Source: Muribaculaceae bacterium
GTDB lineage: Bacteria > Bacteroidota > Bacteroidia > Bacteroidales > Muribaculaceae
NCBI GenBank assembly: GCA_022509085.1
Contig: JAFLTW010000001.1
Span: forward strand, 124,001-188,000
Length of the DNA: 64,000 nucleotides
Reading direction: 5' to 3'
Part shown: piece after piece, positions 1 to 8,721 of the stretch
How the letters are laid out: every line of letters begins with the position of its first letter
Position numbering within the stretch: position 1 is the first letter of the stretch
The notes under the pieces: generated by a model
Databases searched by the model: none
Told to the model about the DNA's origin: nothing
The model's input: only the letters and a program-made list of their open reading frames with translations
Made by a program: the position numbers and the translations under genes

Positions 1-157
1 CGAGCAGTTGTCCGTCGAAACCAAACAGGTCATAGATAGTAAAGAGTTTAAGCTCCTTGAGGTTCAACCCGAGATTCAGGTTAAGCTCGTTTCTGAGGCT
101 CTCGGCCTCAGTGCGAAACTTTTCTCTTTTCTCAACAAATATTCTTTTGGCCTTCAT
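1..157 (-). CDS. purL: Phosphoribosylformylglycinamidine synthase, N-terminal fragment (cut by window edge)
   Basis: Only the first 52 codons are inside the window; the gene continues beyond base 1. The translation begins MKAKRIFVEKREKF and continues with a segment ending in YDLFGFDGQLL, which resembles the N-terminal domain of the long single-chain FGAM synthase of Bacteroidota. That enzyme converts FGAR plus glutamine to FGAM in purine synthesis. The ATG at 157-155 lies only 4 bases after the purE stop codon, so the two genes are almost certainly co-transcribed. The purE neighbour supports the assignment. The catalytic and glutaminase domains are not visible here, so the call rests on the N-terminus and context. 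Confidence 0.8.
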   Translation of the reverse strand, partial: MKAKRIFVEKREKFRTEAESLRNELNLNLGLNLKELKLFTIYDLFGFDGQLL

Positions 158-161
158 AGGG

Positions 162-638
162 TTAATCCTCGGGGAATTTAGTGGCGAGAATCTTTTCTAC
201 CTGCTTTTTACGGAAAGCATTGAGTTTGTCGGTGAGCTCCTTGTTCGAGATGGCCATAATCTCAATAGCCAGAAGTCCGGCATTTCTGGCTCCATCTACT
301 CCAACGGTGGCCACGGGTATTCCGGGAGGCATCTGCACCATGGAGAGGAGCGAGTCGAACCCTCCGAGTGAGCGTGACTTTACCGGAACTCCAATCACGG
401 GGAGTGTGGTGAGAGCCGCCACACTACCGGCCAGATGTGCAGCCCCTCCCGCTCCGGCAATAAATACCGTAATGCCGTTGTCGGGTCCAGACTCCACCCA
501 CTTCTCGAGCTCATAGGGCGTTCGATGGGCGCTGAGCACGCGCTTGTCTACCTCCACTCCAAACTCTTTAAGTATGGTTTCCGCTTCTTTCATCACCGGC
601 CAGTCGCTGATCGACCCCATCACTATTCCTACTTTCAT
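162..638 (-). CDS. purE: N5-carboxyaminoimidazole ribonucleotide mutase
   Basis: This 158-aa protein is the class I PurE, which moves the carboxyl group of N5-CAIR to give CAIR in purine synthesis. It shows the nucleotide-binding start [14 protein letters not shown] (residues 3-16), the catalytic SAHRTP motif (36-41) and the [10 protein letters not shown] loop. Length is normal for the family. A TTG at 641 precedes the ATG at 638 in frame; ATG is preferred because MKVGIVMGS matches the usual PurE start. The gene is followed after 4 bases by purL. No convincing -7 box lies between the hairpin at 712-754 and this start. A lone TTTG (minus strand, 689-686) is followed only by a weak TA at the right distance. 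Confidence 0.96.
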   Translation of the reverse strand: MKVGIVMGSISDWPVMKEAETILKEFGVEVDKRVLSAHRTPYELEKWVESGPDNGITVFIAGAGGAAHLAGSVAALTTLPVIGVPVKSRSLGGFDSLLSMVQMPPGIPVATVGVDGARNAGLLAIEIMAISNKELTDKLNAFRKKQVEKILATKFPED

Positions 639-711
639 CAAGTCTTATTTTTATTATGGTTAGTTCTCTTTTTACATATGTGTCAAACCCTCCTTTCCAA
701 CCGCTATATAA

Positions 712-754
712 CGCGTTCGGCCGCAAAACTCGTTTGAGTTTGCGGCCGAACGCG
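712..754 (-). terminator. Strong GC-rich hairpin after the 45-codon ORF
   Basis: The arms 712-731 and 736-754 pair almost perfectly (CGCGTTCGGCCGCAAA against its complement, one bulged A, then CTC/GAG) around a GTTT loop. The hairpin begins 1 base after the stop of the 45-codon ORF on the minus strand. The minus-strand 3' flank reads TTATATA, a poor U-tract. A terminator for the small ORF is the simplest reading. A leader attenuator in front of purE is also possible. Confidence 0.6.
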
Positions 755-755
755 G

Positions 756-893
756 TTACGTTGTTACCCTCTTGATGTTGAAGCCCGTAATGACGCGCTT
801 CTTCACTTTCCAGACTGCAGGTCTGAACATCAGGATCCTTCTGTTTCGGAAAATGTTTCGGGTTGCCATTTTGTCGCTTCCTTCGGTTGTCAT
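756..893 (-). CDS. Unrecognised 45-aa basic ORF between purE and carA
   Basis: I do not recognise this peptide. The ATG at 893-891 opens a 45-codon frame; an internal in-frame ATG at 869 would give 37 aa (MATRNIFRNRR...). The product is very basic, rich in Arg and Lys, and has no obvious membrane segment. Codon choice looks like the neighbours: TTC three times and TTT never, AAC three times and AAT never, AAG preferred. A TAACTTTGC box (917-909, minus strand) ends about 15 bases before the first ATG, and a strong hairpin starts just after the stop, so it looks like a small self-contained transcription unit. It could also be a leader ORF for purE or a chance frame. Confidence 0.45.
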   Translation of the reverse strand: MTTEGSDKMATRNIFRNRRILMFRPAVWKVKKRVITGFNIKRVTT

Positions 894-908
894 TTTCGGT
901 TTGACGTG

Positions 909-958
909 GCAAAGTTAGACATTTTATTTGAGATGGTAAAATTTTTTTGTAATTTTGC
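909..958. promoter_or_regulatory. Divergent promoters: small ORF (minus) and carA (plus)
   Basis: On the plus strand, TTTG at 927-930 is followed after 19 bases by TAATTTTGC at 950-958, a full match to the Bacteroidota -33/-7 consensus, 14 bases before the carA ATG. On the minus strand, TAACTTTGC lies at 917-909 with only a TTTA in the -33 position (940-937). The outer span of the two -7 boxes is 50 bases. Confidence 0.75.
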
Positions 959-972
959 AAGAAATTTCTCTT

Positions 973-2049
973 ATGCACCAACTCAAGAAGGCCGCCTTGA
1001 TTCTTGAAGACGGCTCAAAGTTTGAAGGATATTCTTTTGGATATCACGCTGGCGCATCGGGTGAGGTAGTGTTCAACACGGCAATGACCGGCTACCCCGA
1101 AAGCCTTACCGACCCATCCTATGAAGGTCAGATTTTAGTAACCACCTATCCCATCCTCGGAAATTATGGCGTACCGTCGGCAGAGGTGAAAACCGAAGCC
1201 AATATCAGCGACTATTTCGAGTCAGGAAAGATTCATTGCGCGGCAATTGTTTGCCAAGACTACAGCTGGGTTCCATCCCATTGGCAGTCGGAGCGCTCCC
1301 TAAGCCAATGGCTCACCGACGAGAAAATTCCTGGTATTTACGGTATAGACACCCGGGCACTCACCAAACTTCTCCGCGAGAAAGGGTCGATGCTCGGGAT
1401 TATTGTACCTGAAGGCGTCTCCGCTCCGGAATTCTACGACCCCAATTCCGAAAACCTTATCGCTAAGGTATCCACCAAGGAGGTGCAGGAATTCGGCGAC
1501 GGGGAGAAGACCGTGGTGCTCGTAGACTGCGGTACTAAATACAACATTATCCGCTGCCTCACGAAGAGGGGAGTAAAGGTGGTGATGGTGCCGTGGGACT
1601 ATGACTTCAACCAGCTTGACTTTGACGGCCTGTTCATAAGCAACGGCCCGGGCAACCCGGACTTTGCGGAGACCACCGTGAGGCATCTCAGGACAGCCCT
1701 GGAGGGCGATAAACCGATTTGCGGCATCTGTATGGGCAATCAGCTGCTGAGCAAAGCTGCCGGAGCTTCTGTCTACAAGCTTAAGTATGGTCATCGGAGC
1801 CATAACCAACCCGTGAGGAAGGCTGGCACCAACAACTGCTACATCACATCACAAAACCACGGGTTTGCCGTAGACACTTCAACTCTCAACTCCGACTGGG
1901 AACCCCTCTTCGTAAATATGAACGACGGGACCAACGAAGGTATACGCCACAAAACCAAACCCTTCTTCTCGGCTCAGTTTCACCCGGAAGCCAGTTCCGG
2001 TCCGAAAGACACAGAGTTTATTTTCGATGATTTTATCGCCTTGTTATAA
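973..2049 (+). CDS. carA: Carbamoyl-phosphate synthase, small (glutaminase) subunit
   Basis: This 358-aa subunit hydrolyses glutamine and channels ammonia to CarB for carbamoyl phosphate, the precursor of pyrimidines and arginine. The N-terminal CPSase_sm domain (about 1-140) is followed by a class I glutamine amidotransferase domain. The nucleophile is C253 in ICGICMGNQ, and the triad is completed by H337 and E339 in QFHPEAS. Start: a TTG at 955 lies inside the -7 box, so the ATG at 973 (MHQLKKAALILEDG) is the real start. carB follows after 8 bases, making a carAB operon from the promoter at 927-958. Confidence 0.97.
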   Translation: MHQLKKAALILEDGSKFEGYSFGYHAGASGEVVFNTAMTGYPESLTDPSYEGQILVTTYPILGNYGVPSAEVKTEANISDYFESGKIHCAAIVCQDYSWVPSHWQSERSLSQWLTDEKIPGIYGIDTRALTKLLREKGSMLGIIVPEGVSAPEFYDPNSENLIAKVSTKEVQEFGDGEKTVVLVDCGTKYNIIRCLTKRGVKVVMVPWDYDFNQLDFDGLFISNGPGNPDFAETTVRHLRTALEGDKPICGICMGNQLLSKAAGASVYKLKYGHRSHNQPVRKAGTNNCYITSQNHGFAVDTSTLNSDWEPLFVNMNDGTNEGIRHKTKPFFSAQFHPEASSGPKDTEFIFDDFIALL

Positions 2050-2057
2050 TTTGACAA

Positions 2058-5000
2058 ATGGAACACTCAAATCTTGACACCACAATAAAAAAAGTGCTCC
2101 TTCTGGGCTCCGGGGCTCTTAAGATAGGGGAGGCCGGCGAATTTGACTATAGCGGTTCGCAGGCTTTGAAAGCCCTGAAGGAAGAGGGCATCACCACCAT
2201 CCTTATCAACCCCAACATCGCCACAGTGCAGACCACGGAGGGTGTGGCCGACCGGATATATTTCCTGCCTGTGACGCCCGAATATGTGGAGAAGGTAATC
2301 GAGAAGGAACGCCCCGATGCCATCCTGCTCTCCTTTGGTGGACAGACGGCCCTCAACTGCGGTGTGGAACTGCACAATCAGGGTATTCTCGGCAAGTTCG
2401 GAGTCCGCGTTCTCGGCACTCCCGTGCGAGCCATTGAGGAAACCGAAGACCGCGAACTGTTTGTGAAAAAACTTGACGAGATAGATGTCAAGACAATCAA
2501 GAGCACGGCGGTGACAAACGTGGCTGATGCAATTAAGGCAGCCCACGAACTGGGATTCCCGGTAATTGTCCGTGCCGCATATGCCCTCGGCGGCCTGGGA
2601 AGCGGTTTCTGCGACGACGTGGCTTCTCTATCCTCTCTCGTGGAAAAGGCCCTTACCTTCTCTCCGCAAGTGCTCATTGAAAAGAGCCTTAAGGGCTGGA
2701 AGGAGATTGAATATGAGGTGGTGCGCGACCGATTCGACAATTGCATTACTGTCTGCAATATGGAGAATTTCGACCCCCTCGGCATCCATACGGGCGAAAG
2801 TATAGTGGTGGCTCCATCCCAGACTCTCTCGAACGAAGACTACCACCTGCTGCGCAAGCTTGCCATAAAGATAGTGCGCCATATCGGAATAGTAGGAGAA
2901 TGCAATGTGCAATATGCCTACGACCCCGCCTCTATGGACTATCGTGTCATCGAGGTAAACGCGCGCCTGTCGCGTTCTTCGGCGCTTGCCTCGAAGGCGA
3001 CGGGATATCCACTTGCATTCGTGGCTGCGAAGCTGGGTCTGGGTTACGGTCTGTTTGACCTCAGCAACAGTGTGACACGCTCTACATCCGCTTTCTTCGA
3101 ACCCGCTCTCGACTATATAGTCTGCAAGATTCCCCGCTGGGATCTCGGAAAATTCCACGGTGTGAGGCGCGAGATCGGTTCTTCAATGAAGTCCGTGGGT
3201 GAGGTGATGTCGATCGGCCGAACGTTTGAAGAGGTGATCCAGAAAGGTCTGCGTATGATAGGCCAGGGTATGCACGGCTTTGTAGGCAATACTCCCATCC
3301 GTTTCGATGATATTGAAAAGGCCCTAAAGGAACCCACCGACCGTCGCATCTTTGCTATATCCCAGTCTTTTGAGCAGGGAATGTCGGTAGAACGAATCCA
3401 CGAACTCACCAAGATTGACCGATGGTTTCTTGAGAAACTTCATAACATCTACGAAACGTGGAAACAACTTAAGTCTTATTCAGACCTTCAGACTCTACCC
3501 GAATACCTCCTTAAAAAGGCTAAGAGTCAGGGGTTCAGCGATTTCCAGATTGCGAAGGCTCTCTTTAAGGAAGGTATGGAGGGAAACGGAGAGGAACTCT
3601 CGGATCAGGTGCGCCAGTATCGAAAGCAGCTTGGCATCGTACCCGTAGTTAAGCAGATCGACACGCTTGCGGCGGAATATCCGGCAATGACAAACTATCT
3701 TTATCTCACCTATAACGGCTCCGAAAACGACATACTGTACGAAAACGATCAAAAATCGGTGGTGGTACTCGGTTCGGGCGCCTACCGTATCGGTAGCTCC
3801 GTGGAGTTTGACTGGTGTGGGGTGAACGCTCTGCTCACTGTAAAGGAGATGGGCTATCGCAGCGTGATGATCAACTACAATCCGGAGACCGTGTCGACCG
3901 ATTATGATATGTGCGACCGCCTCTATTTCGATGAGCTCACATTCGAGCGTGTAAGCGATATTCTGGAACTGGAAAACCCGCATGGCGTAATACTCTCTAC
4001 CGGCGGACAGATCCCCAACAACCTGGCTGTGCGTCTGGCGGAAAACAATGTGAATATTCTCGGCACCCAGGCCTGTGATATCGACCGCGCCGAAGACCGC
4101 AATAAGTTCTCTTCGCTGTGCGACTCAATAGGAGTAGACCAGCCCCGCTGGCGCGAGCTCACTTCAATGGCAGATATCAAGGATTTCGTAGATGAAGTGG
4201 GTTATCCTGTGCTCGTGCGTCCCAGCTACGTGCTCTCGGGAGCCGCAATGAATGTATGCTCCAACGAAGATGAGCTTACGCGTTTTCTGGAAGTGGCGGC
4301 AAAGGTTTCGAAGAAACACCCGGTGGTGGTTTCAGAGTTTATCAAGGATGCGAAAGAGATTGAGATGGATGCCGTGGCCCAGAACGGTGAGATAAAGCTT
4401 TATGCCATCTCCGAACATATTGAATATGCGGGTGTGCATTCCGGTGATGCCACAATCCAGTTCCCTCCGCAGAAACTCTATGTGGAGACAATGAGGCGAA
4501 TAAAGAAAATTTCCGGTAAGATTGCGCGTGCGTTGCACATCAGTGGCCCATTCAACATCCAGTTTCTTGCTAAGGATAACGACATCAAGGTGATTGAATG
4601 TAATCTCAGGGCCTCACGCTCCTTCCCCTTTGTCTCTAAGGTCTCGAAGCAGAACTTTATTGAGGCGGCTACCAAGGTGATGCTTGGAGAGCCGATCAAT
4701 AAACCTTCGAAATCGGCGTTCGACCTTGATTATGTAGGTATCAAGGCCTCTCAGTTCTCGTTCTCGCGCCTGCAGGGTGCCGACCCGGTGCTGGGTGTGG
4801 ATATGGCCTCTACCGGTGAGGTGGGCTGCATAGGCGACGACACTTCCGAGGCCATCCTGAAGGCAATGCTTTCTGTAGGACACCGGGTGCCGGAGAGGGG
4901 AGTGCTCTTTTCGAACGGCGACATGAAGCAGAAGGTTAGCCTTCTCGACAGCGCGAAGCTCCTCGAAAAGCGTGGACTGAAGATTTATGCCACGGAGGGC

Positions 5001-5294
5001 ACATGCAAGTTTCTAAACGACAACGGTGTCAGTGCCGTTCCGGCTTACTTCCCGGGCGACGAACGCCAACCGCAGATTGTAGACCTTCTCCACGATAAGG
5101 AAATTGATCTCGTGGTCAACATTCCGAAAAACCTCACGGTGAAGGAGCTCAGCAATGGCTATAAGATAAGGCGTGCGGCCGTTGACTTCAATGTGCCTCT
5201 CATCACCAACACGCGCCTTGCCATTGCCTTTATCCGCGCGTTCACCGACATCGCCCCCTCCGAAGTGGGAATCAAAGCCTGGGACGAATACTGA
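2058..5294 (+). CDS. carB: Carbamoyl-phosphate synthase, large subunit
   Basis: This 1078-aa synthetase has the usual duplicated architecture. A first ATP-grasp half carries KIGEAGEFDYSGSQ near the start and is followed by an oligomerisation segment (about 400-550). The second half begins with SGAYRIGSSVEFDWC and performs the carbamate kinase step. The C-terminal MGS-like allosteric domain covers roughly the last 150 residues. Ammonia comes from CarA, encoded immediately upstream with an 8-base gap. The length matches the family and no key segment appears missing. Transcription probably ends at the long inverted repeat at 5339-5381. Confidence 0.98.
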   Translation: MEHSNLDTTIKKVLLLGSGALKIGEAGEFDYSGSQALKALKEEGITTILINPNIATVQTTEGVADRIYFLPVTPEYVEKVIEKERPDAILLSFGGQTALNCGVELHNQGILGKFGVRVLGTPVRAIEETEDRELFVKKLDEIDVKTIKSTAVTNVADAIKAAHELGFPVIVRAAYALGGLGSGFCDDVASLSSLVEKALTFSPQVLIEKSLKGWKEIEYEVVRDRFDNCITVCNMENFDPLGIHTGESIVVAPSQTLSNEDYHLLRKLAIKIVRHIGIVGECNVQYAYDPASMDYRVIEVNARLSRSSALASKATGYPLAFVAAKLGLGYGLFDLSNSVTRSTSAFFEPALDYIVCKIPRWDLGKFHGVRREIGSSMKSVGEVMSIGRTFEEVIQKGLRMIGQGMHGFVGNTPIRFDDIEKALKEPTDRRIFAISQSFEQGMSVERIHELTKIDRWFLEKLHNIYETWKQLKSYSDLQTLPEYLLKKAKSQGFSDFQIAKALFKEGMEGNGEELSDQVRQYRKQLGIVPVVKQIDTLAAEYPAMTNYLYLTYNGSENDILYENDQKSVVVLGSGAYRIGSSVEFDWCGVNALLTVKEMGYRSVMINYNPETVSTDYDMCDRLYFDELTFERVSDILELENPHGVILSTGGQIPNNLAVRLAENNVNILGTQACDIDRAEDRNKFSSLCDSIGVDQPRWRELTSMADIKDFVDEVGYPVLVRPSYVLSGAAMNVCSNEDELTRFLEVAAKVSKKHPVVVSEFIKDAKEIEMDAVAQNGEIKLYAISEHIEYAGVHSGDATIQFPPQKLYVETMRRIKKISGKIARALHISGPFNIQFLAKDNDIKVIECNLRASRSFPFVSKVSKQNFIEAATKVMLGEPINKPSKSAFDLDYVGIKASQFSFSRLQGADPVLGVDMASTGEVGCIGDDTSEAILKAMLSVGHRVPERGVLFSNGDMKQKVSLLDSAKLLEKRGLKIYATEGTCKFLNDNGVSAVPAYFPGDERQPQIVDLLHDKEIDLVVNIPKNLTVKELSNGYKIRRAAVDFNVPLITNTRLAIAFIRAFTDIAPSEVGIKAWDEY

Positions 5295-5338
5295 TCCACC
5301 CTGCCTCTAAAGCTTTGTTTGAAAAAACCGTTTAACGT

Positions 5339-5381
5339 AATAATAATAGGGCCGGTCAAAAAGATCGGCCCTATTATTATT
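5339..5381. terminator. Bidirectional terminator between carB and the MFS gene
   Basis: A 19-bp stem (5339-5357 with 5363-5381; 18 Watson-Crick pairs and one G-T wobble) closes an AAAAA loop. The GGGCCG core is flanked by AATAATAATA/TATTATTATT. It sits between convergent genes and has an A/T-rich tail on both sides, so it can serve both strands. Confidence 0.92.
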
Positions 5382-5397
5382 GTGTATTGATCGGAGA

Positions 5398-7053
5398 TCA
5401 GATATTGTCGCTTATCACCGGTGTTTCGGTCACTTTCATGTCGTCGGGTTCCTCTTTCCCTTCACGGATAAAGAGCACGCAGAGCGATCCTGCCACAAGC
5501 GAGATACCTGCAAGCATCATCATGAGATATTCCGGAGCAAGTTCGCCGGGGCGACTGAAGCCCTGTAATATCCAACCGCCTACGATGGCCGCGATGATCT
5601 GCGGAATGCAGATAGTGCAGTTGAAGAGTCCGAGGTAGGCGCCGATATTGCCGCTCTTGAGAGAGTTTGTCAGTATGGTGAACGGCCATGCGAGCATTGC
5701 AGCCCACGCGCATCCGATCAGGAGGAAGGCCACTACAAGAAGTGCCTTGTTCGTAACGAAGGCCATCATCAGAAAACCGCCTCCGCCGAGAATCAGGGAG
5801 ATGATGTAACTGAATTTCCTGCTACCGAGTTTGGGGAGAAGAAGAGCCCAACCCACAGAGCCTAATGCCTGGATTGCGTAGAGAAGTCCTACGTAGTCGC
5901 CGGCTTCGTTGTATTGCGTGGTGGCTGCGTCAAGCACCGTCTTGTTTTCAAATTTAAGATTCTCGACATTGTTTACGTTATATGTGCTTGTGCCCTGCAG
6001 ATCCCATGTGCCCTTGACATTCTCAGTGGCGATGTCGGCCGTTACGATCTGAGCCGCTCCGCTGAGCGTTGAGAAGACGTTTTCCGCAACTCCCTTGTTG
6101 AGCGCACCATGGTCAACGATGAGTGTCTTGCGGCCGTCCTGCTCCAGGAAGATATATTTCCCGTTGAAAATGTCGTCGCCGCTCTTCACACCTGCTATTG
6201 TAGTTGTGGTCGGGGTGTCGAATGCATTGTGTGCCACAGTGTTGGTGGTATATGTCCACATGAAGAGGAACGCAAACCAGCAGAAGAACTGCACCAGACC
6301 CACTGTCCAGAAAGTGGAGGGAGCGTTCTTGAGAAGCTTTATTACGTTTGACGACTGCTTGGGTTTGCCTGCCTCTGTGCTGATGCCGTTGTATTCATTA
6401 TATACCTGAGGGGGCCACTCCTTGATCTTAACCAACGAATAGATCACGCAGATCAGAAGGATAGCGGCGCCGATATAGAACGACCATATCACGGTGTCGG
6501 GCACGACCCCGGATGCGGCCACCTTCTTGAGTCCTAACCAGCCAAGACAGAAGGGGAAGACGAAACCCACCACCGAACCGGCGTTGCAAAGAAACGACTG
6601 TATGGAGTATGCTTTGGCTTTCTGTTTTTCGTTGACCATGTCACCTACGAGCATCTTGAAAGGCTGCATGGCCATATTGATTGAGGTGTCGAGCATCATC
6701 AGGGCCACAAGGCCGAAGAGTATGGCACCTCCTATCGTAAAATGGAAACTGCCCGCGTTGGGAAGCAGACACATTACGGCCACGGCTACCAGGGCTCCCA
6801 CAATCAGATAGGGGAGACGGCGCCCGAATCTGTTCCAGGTCCGGTCGCTGGCCAAGCCTACTATGGGCTGCACGAGCAGACCCATAAGCGGAGGCAGGAT
6901 CCAGAAGTAGCTCAAATCGTGAGGATCCGCACCGATGGTCGTGAAGATTCGCGATACGTTGGCACTCTGCAGAGCATAAGCTATCTGCACTCCGAAGAAA
7001 CCGAAGCTCAGGTTCCACAGTTTCCAAAAACTCAAATCGGGTTTTGTTTTCAT
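5398..7053 (-). CDS. MFS transporter of the sugar:cation symporter / SLC45-like type
   Basis: This 551-aa inner-membrane protein has about 12 hydrophobic segments. The early motif GLASDRTWNRFGRRLPYL is the signature cytoplasmic loop 2-3 of the major facilitator superfamily, and the start (LSFWKLWNLSFGFFGVQIAYALQ) resembles Bacteroidota maltose/oligosaccharide MFS transporters. Unusually, about 100 mostly hydrophilic residues (roughly 285-385, with GKYIFLEQDGRK) are inserted between the transmembrane helices of the second half, predicted to lie outside the membrane. Substrate is unproven; a disaccharide such as maltose is a reasonable inference from the family. It is convergent with carB and the start ATG is unambiguous. 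Confidence 0.87.
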   Translation of the reverse strand: MKTKPDLSFWKLWNLSFGFFGVQIAYALQSANVSRIFTTIGADPHDLSYFWILPPLMGLLVQPIVGLASDRTWNRFGRRLPYLIVGALVAVAVMCLLPNAGSFHFTIGGAILFGLVALMMLDTSINMAMQPFKMLVGDMVNEKQKAKAYSIQSFLCNAGSVVGFVFPFCLGWLGLKKVAASGVVPDTVIWSFYIGAAILLICVIYSLVKIKEWPPQVYNEYNGISTEAGKPKQSSNVIKLLKNAPSTFWTVGLVQFFCWFAFLFMWTYTTNTVAHNAFDTPTTTTIAGVKSGDDIFNGKYIFLEQDGRKTLIVDHGALNKGVAENVFSTLSGAAQIVTADIATENVKGTWDLQGTSTYNVNNVENLKFENKTVLDAATTQYNEAGDYVGLLYAIQALGSVGWALLLPKLGSRKFSYIISLILGGGGFLMMAFVTNKALLVVAFLLIGCAWAAMLAWPFTILTNSLKSGNIGAYLGLFNCTICIPQIIAAIVGGWILQGFSRPGELAPEYLMMMLAGISLVAGSLCVLFIREGKEEPDDMKVTETPVISDNI

Positions 7054-7102
7054 GTATTCGATTTTTATATTTATTTCTTTACGGTCTAAACTCTAATTGC
7101 GC

Positions 7103-7948
7103 TTATTTTTCCTGAAGCGAGTAGAGCCATTTGATCTCTTCCGGCCATCGCTCCTCATCGGGCGTCTCCAGAATTATCGGCATGTTGTCAAAGCGTGGAT
7201 CGTTCATGAAGCGACGGAAAAACCAATCCCCGAGCGTTCCCTCTCCCAATGGCGCATGCCTGTCTATGTGGGAGTTTAATTCCCGCTTGTCGTCGTTGAG
7301 GTGTATGCCTTTAAGGTATTGCGCTCCTATTATCTCGTCGAACGCTTTCCACGTGGCGTCATATCCTTCGGGGGTGGCGATGTCATAGCCTCCGGAATAG
7401 GCATGGCATGTGTCGATGCATACTCCCATTCTCGACTTGTCTTCCACTTTCGAGATGATATGGGCCAGATGCTCGAATTTATACCCTACGTTGGAGCCCT
7501 GTCCTGCCGTGTTTTCCAATACGGCCGTCACTCCCTGGGTCTTGTCGAGGATGTAGTTGAGACTCTCGGCAATCTTGTCGAGACATTCCTCCTCGGTTAT
7601 CTCGTTGACATGGCTTCCGGGATGGAAATTGAGATATTTGAGCCCGAGTTTCTCACAGCGTCTCATCTCGTCGAGGAAGGACTTCTTGGAGAGATGGAGT
7701 TTCTTGGCGTCGGGGCTTCCAAGGTTGATCAGGAAATTGTCGTGGGGCAATATCACGTCGGGGCTGAACCCGTAAAGCCGACAGTTTTCCTTGAATAATT
7801 GGGCTTCGTCGTCTGAAATCTCCTTTGAGATCCATCTTGAAGAACTGCCGGTGAAGATGGCGAAAGCCTTTGCACCTATAGCGCTGGCTGCCTCGGGTGC
7901 CATCGACACTCCACCGTTCACACTCACGTGTGCCCCTATATATTTCAT
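7103..7948 (-). CDS. nfo: Endonuclease IV (AP endonuclease)
   Basis: This 281-aa TIM-barrel enzyme nicks DNA 5' of abasic sites in base-excision repair, using a three-zinc centre. Family motifs are all present: YIGAHVSVNGG at the start, LNFHPGSHV, VLENTAGQGSNVG, CIDTCHAYSGGYD, GIHLNDDK, DRHAPLGEG and ILETPDEE, which together carry the His/Glu/Asp zinc ligands. Length is normal. It is transcribed divergently from the SpoU methyltransferase. A TAACTTTGC box lies 29 bases upstream of the ATG. Confidence 0.97.
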   Translation of the reverse strand: MKYIGAHVSVNGGVSMAPEAASAIGAKAFAIFTGSSSRWISKEISDDEAQLFKENCRLYGFSPDVILPHDNFLINLGSPDAKKLHLSKKSFLDEMRRCEKLGLKYLNFHPGSHVNEITEEECLDKIAESLNYILDKTQGVTAVLENTAGQGSNVGYKFEHLAHIISKVEDKSRMGVCIDTCHAYSGGYDIATPEGYDATWKAFDEIIGAQYLKGIHLNDDKRELNSHIDRHAPLGEGTLGDWFFRRFMNDPRFDNMPIILETPDEERWPEEIKWLYSLQEK

Positions 7949-7977
7949 GCCTTATCGATTTTTTCTTGTTTCAACAG

Positions 7978-8026
7978 GCAAAGTTAACAATAATTTTTTT
8001 ATAATGACGATTTTTAATAATTTTGT
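7978..8026. promoter_or_regulatory. Divergent -7 boxes between nfo and the SpoU gene
   Basis: TAACTTTGC on the minus strand (7986-7978) faces nfo. TAATTTTGT on the plus strand (8018-8026) ends 8 bases before the methyltransferase ATG. I see no clean TTTG -33 for either. The outer span is 49 bases. Confidence 0.6.
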
Positions 8027-8034
8027 GGATATTT

Positions 8035-8721
8035 ATGGAGATTTCAAAAGCCAAGATCAGCAGATACTCCCTCCTCCGCCATAAGAAATACCGCGATCGG
8101 GAAGGGCTCTTTATGGTGCAGGGAAGTAAGGCCGTAAGCGATACGATGCCTTTCTTTTCCCTTGAGGCCCTGATTGAGAATAAAGATGACATCCGGAAGG
8201 TATCCACTCTTGAAAACCTGCCGGAAGTCGTGGCCATTTACAGGATTCCTGTCCGCCGGGATAACCTGAGCGTGGAGCCGTCCGCCTTCTCGATAGTGCT
8301 CGACGGGGTGCAGGATCCGGGAAACCTCGGCACCATTATCCGCACCGCACATTGGTTTGGAGTAAGGGATATTTTCTGCTCGCCCGATTGCGTGGATCTC
8401 TACAACCCCAAAGTGGTGCAGGCCACAATGGGTTCGCTCGGAAGGCTGAGCGTGACGTATTGCGACCTTCAGAAGCTTCTGGCAGCCAACCCCGGAGTGC
8501 CTCTATACGGACTCCTCCTTTCCGGAGAGAATATTTTCACGGCAGGCTCCCTCGCTCCGGGTTTTCTTCTATTCGGGAGTGAGGGCCATGGACCATCGCC
8601 GGAAGTCAGCGCCCGGATCACCACCGGACTAACCATTCCCCCTCGAGATGCTGAAAACCATCCGGAATCTCTTAACGTCGGCATAGCTGCGGCGATAACC
8701 TTGTCACAATTGATCAAATGA
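8035..8721 (+). CDS. TrmH/SpoU-family RNA 2'-O-methyltransferase
   Basis: This 228-aa SPOUT enzyme is expected to methylate a ribose 2'-OH in rRNA or tRNA using SAM. It has a short N-terminal substrate-binding region (SLLRHKKYRDREGLFMVQGSKAV, typical of the rRNA branch) and then the trefoil-knot motifs GVQDPGNLGTIIRTAHWFG, NPKVVQATMGSLGRL, LFGSEGHG and SLNVGIAAAI. The start is the ATG at 8035; a TTG at 8023 falls inside the -7 box. The stop overlaps the radA start by four bases (ATGA), so the two are translationally coupled. The exact RNA target cannot be read from sequence. Confidence 0.9.
   Translation: MEISKAKISRYSLLRHKKYRDREGLFMVQGSKAVSDTMPFFSLEALIENKDDIRKVSTLENLPEVVAIYRIPVRRDNLSVEPSAFSIVLDGVQDPGNLGTIIRTAHWFGVRDIFCSPDCVDLYNPKVVQATMGSLGRLSVTYCDLQKLLAANPGVPLYGLLLSGENIFTAGSLAPGFLLFGSEGHGPSPEVSARITTGLTIPPRDAENHPESLNVGIAAAITLSQLIK

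Noticed and set aside
568..981. 137-codon minus-strand frame across the purE-carA gap
   Set aside because: It overlaps the 5' part of purE, reads through the -7 boxes and the hairpin, and has no coding look. The 45-codon frame in the other phase is more convincing.
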